A model generated the notes under the pieces. It ran no database searches. It was not told where the DNA came from and saw only the letters and a list, made by a program, of their open reading frames with translations. Shown piece by piece: positions 38,976 to 47,421 of a DNA stretch of 64,000 nucleotides. Source of the stretch: JBBQLG01 sp964251665 (lineage in GTDB: Bacteria > Bacteroidota > Bacteroidia > Cytophagales > Spirosomataceae); contig CAXUKO010000024.1 of NCBI GenBank assembly GCA_964251665.1, forward strand, positions 19,016 through 83,015. Direction: 5' to 3'. The first letter of the stretch is position 1; every line of letters begins with the position of its first letter. Made by a program: the position numbers and the translations under genes.

Positions 38976-39000
38976 GTCCGATAAGTTAAGATTATCGGAC
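38976..39000. promoter_or_regulatory. Xer-like palindromic site, candidate recombination core or operator
   Basis: GTCCGATAA (38976-38984) and TTATCGGAC (38992-39000) are perfect 9-bp inverted arms around a 7-nt spacer GTTAAGA. The layout ATAA-spacer-TTAT matches the inner ends of XerC/XerD arms in dif sites. It lies 32 nt upstream of the tyrosine recombinase and overlaps its promoter region, so it could be the crossover site, an autoregulatory operator, or both. Confidence 0.55.
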
Positions 39001-39025
39001 ATAACAGTAAAACCGAAAGTAGTAC

Positions 39026-39045
39026 CTTTTTTTTTCCTTCTATTC
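39026..39045 (-). repeat. Dispersed 20-bp motif, copy E
   Basis: Minus-strand GAATAGAAGGAAAAAAAAAG, 18 of 20 matches to GAATAGAAGGGAAGAAAAAG. It is oriented with and about 80 nt upstream of the recombinase start. Confidence 0.55.
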
Positions 39046-39090
39046 TTTTTCTTTGTTGACCATTAACCAGAATAACGTTGGTCGTTACCA

Positions 39091-40188
39091 TCACACAGTC
39101 GATTTCCCCTTTTTGTAATTGAATACACTTTGGGCTACGTATGCTTCAGGATCTTTATCTGCGTATCCATAATCGACGTAGAGGTCGGCCCGGATAAATG
39201 CTTTCAGGTGTTCACCGCTGGTCAGGATGGTTTTTTTCTGCTGGCTTGTGAACGATCCGTAGTACTTCTGTAATGTATTGGCCGCATGTGAAATGAGGTC
39301 AGCAATGTCCTGTTGCATCAGTTCATCCAATCGCTGTTTGATCTCTGCCTTTTTTGTTTCCTGCTCCAGTTCTTCGGGTGGGGTTTTTGTCTGGATACTG
39401 AATTCTATTCCGATTACGCCCCGTCCCTGCATCACAGGCTTGTAAGTCACCAGTAGGTTAGTGTGCTCATTGATCTGCCGCAGCGATAAATCGATAACAC
39501 GCGTTCGGAAGGCCGAGTAATTGTTGTACGATTTTTCGTCAGCACCGATTATTCGCCGTAGTTCCTCCAGGTTAACCCGCCAGATGCCTGTTCCCCGAAA
39601 CCGGGCCAGATTGGTAAACAGCATCTGAGCGTATTCGCTACTTAGAATTAATGCGTCTTCATAGCCATATTGTGAGTAGCCGCTACCCAGATAAAGGAAA
39701 ACCGGTATAACGGCGTGGTACATCGTCAATTCGATTATTCCTTTCTTCGGCCAGTATTCAGCCATCGGAAACACGACTACGTTGGTGTGTTTGCCTGTTT
39801 CATCCTCCCAACTGATCGTGCGCTTCTGAATCAGATCCGTAACTTTTTTGATGGTCGAGTTCGGATGCCCCTTTATCACCTCTGAGTAATGAAAACGAAA
39901 CTTCAACTCCTCGTAAGGTTTGATCTTCATTTTATCAATCGCCTGGATGTTTCGTATCTCGCGCAGGACGAGCCAGTATAGCCGACGTTCAAAGAATCCG
40001 AATTCGGTTGTACTGGTTAAAAGTTTCAGAGGCTCCCTAATCAGAATAGTCTTGTTATTCGTGGTGCGAAGTACAATTGTCTCCGGGTTAACCTCGACAG
40101 GTGCCGTTACCGTCGTGCTTTCAAAGGTCAACGATAACTGATTGTTGGATAGTAAAATCGACTTATTGGAGTCTTGAGCCTTGCGCAT
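39091..40188 (-). CDS. repB: Plasmid replication initiator (Rep_3 family)
   Basis: 365 residues. The layout is that of Rep_3 initiators: two winged-helix DNA-binding domains. The N-terminal one shows FGFFERRLYWLVLREIRNI, and the second shows LILSSEYAQMLFTNLARFRGTGIWRVNLEELRRIIG with a following helix (YNNYSAFRTRVI). Monomers bind the iterons to open the origin and dimers bind an operator to repress the gene. An inverted repeat with the iteron core lies directly upstream and eight iterons follow, which fits this scheme. The last 90 residues are helical and polar. Confidence 0.85.
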   Translation of the reverse strand: MRKAQDSNKSILLSNNQLSLTFESTTVTAPVEVNPETIVLRTTNNKTILIREPLKLLTSTTEFGFFERRLYWLVLREIRNIQAIDKMKIKPYEELKFRFHYSEVIKGHPNSTIKKVTDLIQKRTISWEDETGKHTNVVVFPMAEYWPKKGIIELTMYHAVIPVFLYLGSGYSQYGYEDALILSSEYAQMLFTNLARFRGTGIWRVNLEELRRIIGADEKSYNNYSAFRTRVIDLSLRQINEHTNLLVTYKPVMQGRGVIGIEFSIQTKTPPEELEQETKKAEIKQRLDELMQQDIADLISHAANTLQKYYGSFTSQQKKTILTSGEHLKAFIRADLYVDYGYADKDPEAYVAQSVFNYKKGKSTV

Positions 40189-40226
40189 AGCCTAACAGAT
40201 AATAGCCAATACAAGGTAATACCGTT

Positions 40227-40266
40227 TTTATCCCTAACAAAGCTTTATGCGTTTGTTAGGGATAAA
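40227..40266. promoter_or_regulatory. rep operator (inverted iteron half-sites)
   Basis: TTTATCCCTAACAAA (40227-40241) and TTTGTTAGGGATAAA (40252-40266) are perfect 15-bp inverted arms with a 10-nt spacer, and contain the iteron core GTTAGGG in both directions. It lies 38 nt upstream of the rep start, the expected place for binding by the Rep dimer and autorepression. Confidence 0.7.
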
Positions 40267-40341
40267 TATTTGATTATCAGTAGTATACCCAAATAGTGCT
40301 CATCAATATTGTAGTATATTAGCCATTTAGAGATGCCATTT

Positions 40342-40920
40342 CGACTATCATCTGTTAGGGTAAACTACTGTCAATGGGTACTCCTCTTTACAGCACATCC
40401 TGTTTTTGTCTATTTTTATCAAGCAATCTCTTTCTTTCGTCCAATTTTTTGGCCTATCGATAACATACTGATAATAAAGTCCTTCTGTTTTCAATAGATG
40501 TCGATTCGACTATCATCTGTTAGGGTCGCGACTATCATCTGTTAGGCTTACGACTATTATCTGTTAGGGTAATGACTGTTATCTGTTAGGCTACGACTAT
40601 CATCTGTTAGGCTTCTGCTATCATCTGTTAGGCTACGACTATCATCTGTTAGGGATAGCTGAGTTATCCACATATAAGTATTTAGAAATGAGACACTTAC
40701 GGCGGCTATCCACATCCTATAATTATCTTAATAATCTAATCTATCATAAAAGAATGATTTCTATAATTTTCTTTTTTAATAATAGATTATAAGGTCATTG
40801 AGAGTAAAAGTTGCTGATGCACCTCCATAGGACCGAAATGAAAAGAAAAAATCAGAAAATAATTAGCAGTTCTCTTATTAAGTTTCCCTTAAAGGGAAAT
40901 ATATTTGCTTTAAACACTTA
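40342..40920. other. Origin of replication (oriV): eight iterons, DnaA box, AT-rich region
   Basis: Iterons of consensus CGACTATCATCTGTTAGGG start at 40342, 40507, 40529, 40551, 40573, 40594, 40615 and 40636. The last seven are spaced 21-22 nt apart, one per two helix turns. A perfect DnaA box TTATCCACA is at 40664-40672 and a one-mismatch copy CTATCCACA is at 40706-40714. An AT-rich stretch follows (about 40720-40920), suiting the unwinding element. The lone first iteron is 150 nt from the cluster. The whole unit lies between the rep gene and the next plus-strand gene. Confidence 0.88.
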
Positions 40921-40930
40921 CTAACTTCTC

Positions 40931-41743
40931 ATGGAAGAACAGCCATCACACGCTAAACGAAAACATTACGATCAGCGCACTTATGCCCGGTTATTGGCTG
41001 ATCTAACTCAATTAATGGATGACGTTCCCAAACTCCGACCCGACCGCAATGCCTGGGATATTGAAGGCGACTGGGCATCCACTGGTATCATTCACTTTGT
41101 CGATGCTGTTCATCAACCTTTATTTGAGCCAATCCGTGATTTTGACTGTCGGACGATCAAGCTGGTCAATTTGGACCGCCCGGCCGTGCGGATCACGTTC
41201 TATCGCAAGCATCGCTACTGGTTACTAAAGGATAAAGATTTGCCGATCAACGAAAAGATTGAACAGATCGAAACCTATATCAATGACCTGATCGTAAAAA
41301 GTCAAATTGTGGAAGCGAAGTTAGACACCCTGGCTGCACATAAGCGGGCTGAAGCCAAAGGACAGATCGGTATGTACAGGCAGCAGGTTGATGTTTGGCG
41401 AGGGATATTAGCCAATCCAGGGCAGTACGAGATTGCCGTATCCAATTATAGCAGACAGCACTTCTACGTTACGGTCAATTACAAATACCGACTACCGTCA
41501 GGAGATTACACCAATGAGCAGGAGCATTTGTTAAATACGCAGCGAGACCGCTTAGGGAACATTACTCAGGTCCGTTATAATATTTTGTTTGTCGACACCG
41601 AAGAGATTATTCGCGACCATCCCTACCAAAACAGAGAAGTGGAAGGATATCTGAACGGCTTCCCCATTCAATCCGAAGTTGGGAGGCACACGATTTATGC
41701 TCGGATTCGGCCCGAAACCGACGCTATAAATTCGTTCAAGTAA
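40931..41743 (+). CDS. Hypothetical protein beside the origin (270 aa)
   Basis: A soluble protein starting MEEQPSHAKRKHYDQRTYA. It has a charged helical middle (residues 110-160) and mixed strands in the second half. No family recognised. Its start is about 280 nt after the iterons, and it converges with umuC, sharing a terminator hairpin. It could be a copy-control or maintenance protein, but only position suggests this. Confidence 0.55.
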   Translation: MEEQPSHAKRKHYDQRTYARLLADLTQLMDDVPKLRPDRNAWDIEGDWASTGIIHFVDAVHQPLFEPIRDFDCRTIKLVNLDRPAVRITFYRKHRYWLLKDKDLPINEKIEQIETYINDLIVKSQIVEAKLDTLAAHKRAEAKGQIGMYRQQVDVWRGILANPGQYEIAVSNYSRQHFYVTVNYKYRLPSGDYTNEQEHLLNTQRDRLGNITQVRYNILFVDTEEIIRDHPYQNREVEGYLNGFPIQSEVGRHTIYARIRPETDAINSFK

Positions 41744-41794
41744 AATGATATAGTGTAATATTAATTTATCAATATTGGAATATATCATTTTACT
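41739..41794. terminator. Shared terminator between convergent genes
   Basis: Perfect 14-bp arms AGTAAAATGATATA (41739-41752) and TATATCATTTTACT (41781-41794), separated by 28 nt, span the gap between the 270-residue gene and umuC. The left arm begins inside the first gene's last codons. Weak GC content but long stem, with T/A runs on both sides. Confidence 0.5.
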
Positions 41795-41795
41795 G

Positions 41796-43061
41796 TTATT
41801 TTGTTGTAATTATATCTTTCCAACGTGTTGTATAACAGGGGGATAGCCAGCGCTGTTTCATTTTCCAGAAGTGATCGAATCCCTGAGCAGCGAAGCGTAC
41901 CTTCTCTCGACCAAATTTTTGGTTCAGTCGTTCTACCGTCGGCTGTATTTTTAGCAGCCGGGGGTCTAACTCACCTTCAAACAAATCGGGGGTTTGGTGA
42001 GTGTCTGGCTGAAGACCTGATAGCATCAGACCAACTTTCTGATAGCAGTAACCAGGCTTGTAAATAACATCGAGTGCCTTCAACGCGTAGTGAGCTAATT
42101 CGGGGATGAGATTGGTTGGGATGGGTAGCACAAACGAGCGGCTGCTTGAGTAGTGGCCTTCTCGGGCACGGAACCGATTTGTATGCAGAAACACCGTCAT
42201 GGCTCCGGCCGACAGCCGCTGTTTACGCAGTTTCTCCGACGCACGGGCAACGTAGTTAGTCAGAGCCTCATCGACAGTGACACGATTATTCACCAGTTCA
42301 CCGAAGCTGGGAGCCACACAGACCGATTTGCGATTGGCTGGCTGAGTTTCTACCGTCCGACAAACTTCGCCACGCAGTTCATGTACCAGTCGCAGCCCGT
42401 TGATGGTAAAATGCTTCTGTACCCAAACATCATGACATTGGCTGAAGTCCAGGGCTGTTTTGATACCGTTCGTCCTTAAAAAAGCAGCATAACGACGACC
42501 GATTCCCCATAACTCATCGACCCCGATCTGTTCTAATGCCTCCCGGATCTGCTCAGGAGTCAATAACATAAACACACCACCGGAATCCGGCTGTTTCTTG
42601 GCCAGCCGATTAGCCACCTTTGCCAGCGTTTTTGTTGGTGCAATACCGATGCTGATCGGGATGCGCGTCCATTGCATCACCGTGGAGCGGAGGGTATGGG
42701 CGAAATCAGCCAAGTCAGGATATATGGATTCGTAACCTGTCAGGTCGAGGAACGCTTCGTCGATGCTATATACTTCAACATCTTCGACAAAACGGCCGAA
42801 AATCGACATGATCCTTGCGCTCATGTTGCCGTATAAAACGTAATTCGAGGAGAATGCCCGTATGCCGTGCTCCTGCCGTAACTTCTCAATCTGATAGAAA
42901 GGCTGACCCATTCCGACGTTGAGCCGTTTCACTTCGTTACTTCTCGCTACTATCGATCCATCATTATTTGATAGCACAACAATGGGCTGTCTATTCAATG
43001 ATGGATCGAAGCTGCGTTCGCAGGAAACGTAGAAATTGTTGCAATCTGCTAAGGCTATCAT
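41796..43061 (-). CDS. umuC: DNA polymerase V subunit UmuC
   Basis: 421 residues, the usual length of a Y-family UmuC/DinB polymerase. The N-terminal palm has the metal-binding Asp in MIALADCNNFYVSCE and the catalytic pair in EVYSIDEAFLDLTGYE. The fingers/thumb region (RIPISIGIAPTKTLAKVANRLAK) and a C-terminal little finger follow. It bypasses DNA lesions when UmuD is cleaved. Its ATG overlaps the umuD stop (ATGA), so the two are co-translated. Plasmid-borne umuDC operons raise mutability after DNA damage and help survive the stress of transfer. Confidence 0.95.
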   Translation of the reverse strand: MIALADCNNFYVSCERSFDPSLNRQPIVVLSNNDGSIVARSNEVKRLNVGMGQPFYQIEKLRQEHGIRAFSSNYVLYGNMSARIMSIFGRFVEDVEVYSIDEAFLDLTGYESIYPDLADFAHTLRSTVMQWTRIPISIGIAPTKTLAKVANRLAKKQPDSGGVFMLLTPEQIREALEQIGVDELWGIGRRYAAFLRTNGIKTALDFSQCHDVWVQKHFTINGLRLVHELRGEVCRTVETQPANRKSVCVAPSFGELVNNRVTVDEALTNYVARASEKLRKQRLSAGAMTVFLHTNRFRAREGHYSSSRSFVLPIPTNLIPELAHYALKALDVIYKPGYCYQKVGLMLSGLQPDTHQTPDLFEGELDPRLLKIQPTVERLNQKFGREKVRFAAQGFDHFWKMKQRWLSPCYTTRWKDIITTK

Positions 43062-43525
43062 ACTGATATAGAGCGGATAAAAGGTTTGAAAAAGACGTGC
43101 TGGACGACACCAAACACTTGAAAATTTTCGCCCGGATGTACATAAATCGGATCGTACTTTGGGTTAGATGACATTAATACGATCATCTCTCCTACCTTAT
43201 AGATGCGCTTCACAGCATGATCGCCCTCATACCAGACCACAACTATTTTCCCATCGGATGGCTCCTTTGAGCAATCAACCACCAGCACGTCGCCCCGCTC
43301 GATCCGGTCACCTGACATGCTATCAGAGCCGACCCGAACAAAGTAAGTCGCTTCCTCATTATCGATGCAGAGTTCGTTGAGGTCACAGGCTTTTTCAATG
43401 TACGATTCGGCCGGCGACGCGAATCCGGCCTGAACGTAATACGAGTAGAAGGGGATAAAAAAGTTGGTCTGTATTGTAGCCTTTACAAGGTCATCAGGAC
43501 CAATACGGTCGTCGGGCGCAATCAT
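43058..43525 (-). CDS. umuD: UmuD-like S24 peptidase, polymerase V partner
   Basis: 155 residues. The LexA-fold self-cleaving protease has a likely cleavage site around QAGFASPAE (Ala-Gly). The catalytic Ser is in VGSDSMSGDRI and the catalytic Lys in DHAVKRIY. After RecA-stimulated cleavage, the shortened form joins UmuC. A TATATTTG -7 box lies upstream on the minus strand (43592-43599). No LexA operator is evident, though Bacteroidetes operators are poorly known. Confidence 0.92.
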   Translation of the reverse strand: MIAPDDRIGPDDLVKATIQTNFFIPFYSYYVQAGFASPAESYIEKACDLNELCIDNEEATYFVRVGSDSMSGDRIERGDVLVVDCSKEPSDGKIVVVWYEGDHAVKRIYKVGEMIVLMSSNPKYDPIYVHPGENFQVFGVVQHVFFKPFIRSISV

Positions 43526-43639
43526 AGTGCTGTCAGTTAGCCAGATCAGTATGGCTTAACAGCAACGTTACGCAAAGATTATAATATAAGTCAAATATAA
43601 TATAATAAAAAAATATACTAAATAAGCAACCAGAAGCAA

Positions 43640-45592
43640 TCAATGTCCTCTATAATATTTTATTAATGGTGGGTAATCGTCATTATCAGGTGTCATATGC
43701 CTTTGTAAGACAGGCAGTTGTAGGATCTCGTCCGGTTCGCAGTACTCCTTGTCTATCAAAATAAACTGCGTCTGTACAAGGTCAGTCGCGGCTAAATCGT
43801 AAACCAGATTGTGGAACTGTCGAAAGACTTCGATATTCTCTCTCTCACTAATATTTTTCATAGGAGAGTCGATGATCAAGAGAGCTGGTAACGACGCGTT
43901 TGTTTCGATGGCTAACCGGTGGATAGCTAAGGCGTAGCAACATTTGAAAAGTACTTTTTTGCCTCCACTACTTAGGTTGCTAAAGGATGTTACAGCAACA
44001 TCTTGTCCACCTTCTGGTGCTACAAGGGGCAGAAATGTTGAAATTGAAACTTGTACTTTATCTTCAAGCCGAATGCCCGGCACTCCAGCTTTGATGAGAT
44101 ATTCAAGAAAATATCGTTCCAGCTTGCGAATATTTTGAACGTCTTTTTCAGCCGCAACTCGGGCTTCTTTTAACTGCTCCCGGATGCCCTTTTCTCTTAC
44201 TTCGAGCTGATCAGCACGAGATAGTTGTTCTTCTACCCGTTTGAAAAGCTGAAGAGACCGGGTTAATTCTTTGATACTCTGCTCTATTTCAATACTACGT
44301 CGTTCATATTCAAGTACGGTGGCTAAATAGGCGGAGTCGTAACGATTCATTTCATCGTTAATTTTTCTGTCTGTCAGACGTTTAGTAGATATCTGATCAT
44401 TGTAATAAATATGAAGGCGACGCACTTGTTGTTCATAATTTTCAATGATTTCGGATAATTCACTTATTCTTGAATCGGCGTCTTTTTGAATGAGCGATGC
44501 ATCGGTCTTGCTGGATTCTGACGAAGGCTCCTCTTGGTCACACACCGGACAAATATTCACTGGCCGTCCCGGCAAGGTTTGAGTACATCTCGGACAGGAA
44601 TCAAACTGTACATTGCTCAATACATAACGGGCTGATAAACCACGTTGAAACTTGATCTTTAGGGACTTAATTTCGTTTAAGTGTGCTGTATTATCAATAA
44701 TAAGCTTGTCGATAGAGTCGATAGCCTGCTTTGTTTGTTCGATTTCGTTTGACAGTCGCCTACCGTCCTCCTTTAGGCTATCCACTATGTGTGATACATT
44801 AGCCCTTTGAATATCAGCACGTAACGTACCAATATGTTTTCTCACATCGCTCAAGTTCTTCGTCAACTGTAGAACTTTCTCTTTAATTTCTGGCTGAGAT
44901 GTAACGTCGTTATTGGTCAACGTTTCTTTCAATAGTTTGGCACCGGAACGTAGCGCATTCTTTGCTTCCCGTACCCGCAACGATTCCGCTTCTAATTGAG
45001 CAACGGCTTCTTGATGGTATCCCAGAATGGAACGCATCACATCCCTGCTTTTCAATCGTTTTTGGGTGTGTGCTTCAGCCTCCAAATGGAAAAAAGCACT
45101 ATCAATTGTGTCTTGGTCGAGGTAACAATACCATAAATAGTCCCTCAGACTGAGTCGTATAAGTTCGCTATCTTCCGACAACTTACTTTTTCTGACACGG
45201 GGTGGTGTTATACCGGCTATATAGAAAATCAAATCAGATAGATTCTCTACGCCAGTATCAGTCAAAACTTCTCCGTCAGCAGTACGAGCAGGTAACACAA
45301 TGGTGCTCTCTCTGCCCGATTCACCCCACGAGACCTCTACTCGATCAGATCCGCGCTGGCGATAGATGAAAACAGCTTTTTCATTAACGCTTAGAGCCAA
45401 ACCGGCACTGACAAATTCTTGCTGGAAGGCGGGCGTAAGGTCTAATTTGCTTCCTAAACAGTAATCAATTAGGCGGGCAATGCTGGATTTACCCGCTCCC
45501 ATCTGTCCATAGAAGTATGATAACCGGCTGAACTCAATGACCTCAGTCGATAGCTTGAAACGTAAGGTTAACGCGTTTAAGAAAAATTTCAT
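43640..45592 (-). CDS. ABC-3C system ATPase (DUF3732, zinc-hook SMC-like)
   Basis: 650 residues. Walker A is GQMGAGKSSIARLI at about residue 30. A long coiled coil (about 195-300 and 380-490) is broken by a zinc hook with two CxxC pairs, CPRCTQ and CPVCDQ (about 335-355). The C-terminal half-ATPase has SNLSSGGKKVLFKC (signature) and ALLIIDSPMKNIS (Walker B). These are features of the ABC ATPases of ABC-three-component systems. Its ATG overlaps the stop of the middle-component gene, and the DUF4297 effector precedes that, so the three form one operon. The ATPase is thought to sense an invader or DNA state and license the effector. Confidence 0.75.
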   Translation of the reverse strand: MKFFLNALTLRFKLSTEVIEFSRLSYFYGQMGAGKSSIARLIDYCLGSKLDLTPAFQQEFVSAGLALSVNEKAVFIYRQRGSDRVEVSWGESGRESTIVLPARTADGEVLTDTGVENLSDLIFYIAGITPPRVRKSKLSEDSELIRLSLRDYLWYCYLDQDTIDSAFFHLEAEAHTQKRLKSRDVMRSILGYHQEAVAQLEAESLRVREAKNALRSGAKLLKETLTNNDVTSQPEIKEKVLQLTKNLSDVRKHIGTLRADIQRANVSHIVDSLKEDGRRLSNEIEQTKQAIDSIDKLIIDNTAHLNEIKSLKIKFQRGLSARYVLSNVQFDSCPRCTQTLPGRPVNICPVCDQEEPSSESSKTDASLIQKDADSRISELSEIIENYEQQVRRLHIYYNDQISTKRLTDRKINDEMNRYDSAYLATVLEYERRSIEIEQSIKELTRSLQLFKRVEEQLSRADQLEVREKGIREQLKEARVAAEKDVQNIRKLERYFLEYLIKAGVPGIRLEDKVQVSISTFLPLVAPEGGQDVAVTSFSNLSSGGKKVLFKCCYALAIHRLAIETNASLPALLIIDSPMKNISERENIEVFRQFHNLVYDLAATDLVQTQFILIDKEYCEPDEILQLPVLQRHMTPDNDDYPPLIKYYRGH

Positions 45593-46152
45593 AGCTGTAT
45601 TTCATCACCCCATTTTATGGTTTTTATCTCAGGAAACACCGAATAGATAAAATCCTTGATGGCAGTGGCAGACAATTTATTGAAGTGTTTGTAAATCAAT
45701 TGGCTTCGTAGGGCAATCAGTTTAAATTCATCTTCCTGACCGAAAATATCAGCTACTGCTTTGCCCTTATCTGTAATGTTGACGTGGATAGTATTCTTCT
45801 CAACATAGGTTTCAACTAACCCCCTCGCTGCCAATAAGCCAATCCAACGTCTATACCGCCCGTCCCAAGGACCATACCGAAACCGGATCATCTTGGCTTC
45901 TACGTTCAAGCTTTCATAATCACCTATTTGTGGCAGTTCTTCACTCTTGTCTACGGCTTCCAAAGCTCGTTTCAGGCAGTTAGGATAGCGCAGTAGAAAA
46001 TCGAACTTAGCCAACTTCATAATGCCTTGCACACTATGTCTTTTTCTGGGTGTGTCGAACGCTCTGAGTAACAGCAAAAGTCTGCTCAGGTGAAAGTCGT
46101 CCATATTCTCGGTTGCGGCTGCTGCTTTCAGTAAACGTAGACTCATAGCCAT
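45589..46152 (-). CDS. ABC-3C system middle component
   Basis: 187 residues, helical, with a winged-helix-like end (DGRYRRWIGLLAARGLVETYVEKNTIHVNITDKGKAV). ATG at 46150-46152 is preferred because it gives the ATGA overlap with the upstream nuclease gene, while a GTG one codon before is the alternative. It overlaps the ATPase by 4 nt. A small protein of this length sandwiched between a DUF4297 effector and a zinc-hook ABC ATPase is the middle component of ABC-three-component defence systems. It probably bridges sensor ATPase and effector. Confidence 0.65.
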   Translation of the reverse strand: MAMSLRLLKAAAATENMDDFHLSRLLLLLRAFDTPRKRHSVQGIMKLAKFDFLLRYPNCLKRALEAVDKSEELPQIGDYESLNVEAKMIRFRYGPWDGRYRRWIGLLAARGLVETYVEKNTIHVNITDKGKAVADIFGQEDEFKLIALRSQLIYKHFNKLSATAIKDFIYSVFPEIKTIKWGDEIQL

Positions 46153-47369
46153 CACTGATTAATGTCGAACTTCTCACTCCACCACACTTTGCAATCACTC
46201 GTCAGTAAACCGGCGAAGCCAATTAACGTATCGTAAGGCTCGTTGAGCACATCGGCGGGGTGGTTCTCGGCTATACGACGAAGACGTTTGCGGACGTCCA
46301 TCAGCATTGTCTCGCCCGTAGGCTTATTGTCGTATTTTGCTTCTAAGTAAGCTTCGTCGCATTCGCTTTGAACAATACTTTCTAATTGATCAATTAACTC
46401 AAAAAGTTTCTCCGGTGCCGCTTCTAACAGGCGCTTTTCGGTAGCAAGCGCTTTCCGCTGCATAGTAGCAATGTGGTCGCCAAGTCCACCATTTGTTAGT
46501 TTTTTGGCCATTTTAGTAAGGTCTCGATTTCCTTCCGCAACAACCAACGACCCTGCTCCCTGTAAATACTTAAAGTGATTAGTAGTGTGCTTTTTAACGA
46601 TTGAGTTAGCCTCTTCGATGAGGATGCGTTTACCCAACAGGCGCGGATCTATATCAGTGCGGCTAAAATAGGAGTGTATGTGTATATCGGGATCACCTAT
46701 CTTCAACGACGAAGCACCAAATACTTTTGCAATCAGGTCGTCAGTAATGGCAACGGTTGTTAGGACAGTGCAGGTCTCACATCCGTTAACCTTGGGTACG
46801 TGATTATGAGCAATGTCAGTCTCAAAATTTTGGCGACTGGGACCTATGCACAAATCGACTTTCATAAGAGTGGCGAACAAGCTATCTGCGTCACATTCGC
46901 AATGGGCTTTAAGGGCATCGAATGATTTACTAAATACCGTATCAATACCATCAGCGTTAGCTGCCTTCCGCACCGCTTCCAGAAGGCGACCCGGACAATT
47001 GGCTATTTTGTCTGCCTGCTCAGTATCCAGAAACTCCGTATTAGAGACGATATACATTGTTGTGATGTCCTCTCCAAACCGTGTATTTAAAGCAACAAAG
47101 CGCTTAATTGATTTTCTGACCGAGTCAGTCGTTAACCGCAGATGGCCATTTTCAGGAGTACTTGTTTTAATTTGGTAACAGTCAAAAAAACCATCGCTTC
47201 GCTCACAGACTAAATCTTCAAAGTGCTCACACCACATTGATACGTAATCTTTTTCATTGCGAAGAGCCGCGAGTAGTAGGATAGCTCCGTATCCGAACTG
47301 ATAGCGAAAGTTCCGAATGGTCTCGTCTCCTGGATCAGTGTAATCGCGTTGGTTTATAAGGCCACTCAT
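46152..47369 (-). CDS. DUF4297-type dsDNA nuclease, ABC-3C effector
   Basis: 405 residues. The N-terminal part has the nuclease pattern of DUF4297: GDETIRNFRYQFGYGAILLLAALR, then CEHFEDLVCERSDGFFDCYQIKTS (E...D...QxK), the PD-(D/E)xK-like core seen in CBASS/ABC-3C nucleases. The C-terminal region is helical and variable. It is the first gene of a three-gene operon with overlapping starts. It would degrade DNA when the ATPase component signals infection, causing cell death or clearance of foreign DNA. Activity is by family analogy. Confidence 0.75.
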   Translation of the reverse strand: MSGLINQRDYTDPGDETIRNFRYQFGYGAILLLAALRNEKDYVSMWCEHFEDLVCERSDGFFDCYQIKTSTPENGHLRLTTDSVRKSIKRFVALNTRFGEDITTMYIVSNTEFLDTEQADKIANCPGRLLEAVRKAANADGIDTVFSKSFDALKAHCECDADSLFATLMKVDLCIGPSRQNFETDIAHNHVPKVNGCETCTVLTTVAITDDLIAKVFGASSLKIGDPDIHIHSYFSRTDIDPRLLGKRILIEEANSIVKKHTTNHFKYLQGAGSLVVAEGNRDLTKMAKKLTNGGLGDHIATMQRKALATEKRLLEAAPEKLFELIDQLESIVQSECDEAYLEAKYDNKPTGETMLMDVRKRLRRIAENHPADVLNEPYDTLIGFAGLLTSDCKVWWSEKFDINQ

Positions 47370-47421
47370 TCAAGTTTCAAGAGTTTAATTAATATTATGA
47401 CTTGTTAGGCAAAGCTTAGGT

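Noticed and set aside
40342..40654. CRISPR-like array of repeats near 40.5 kb
   Set aside because: Repeats are 19 bp with only 2-3 nt spacers, upstream of a Rep_3 gene and next to a DnaA box: iterons, not a CRISPR array.
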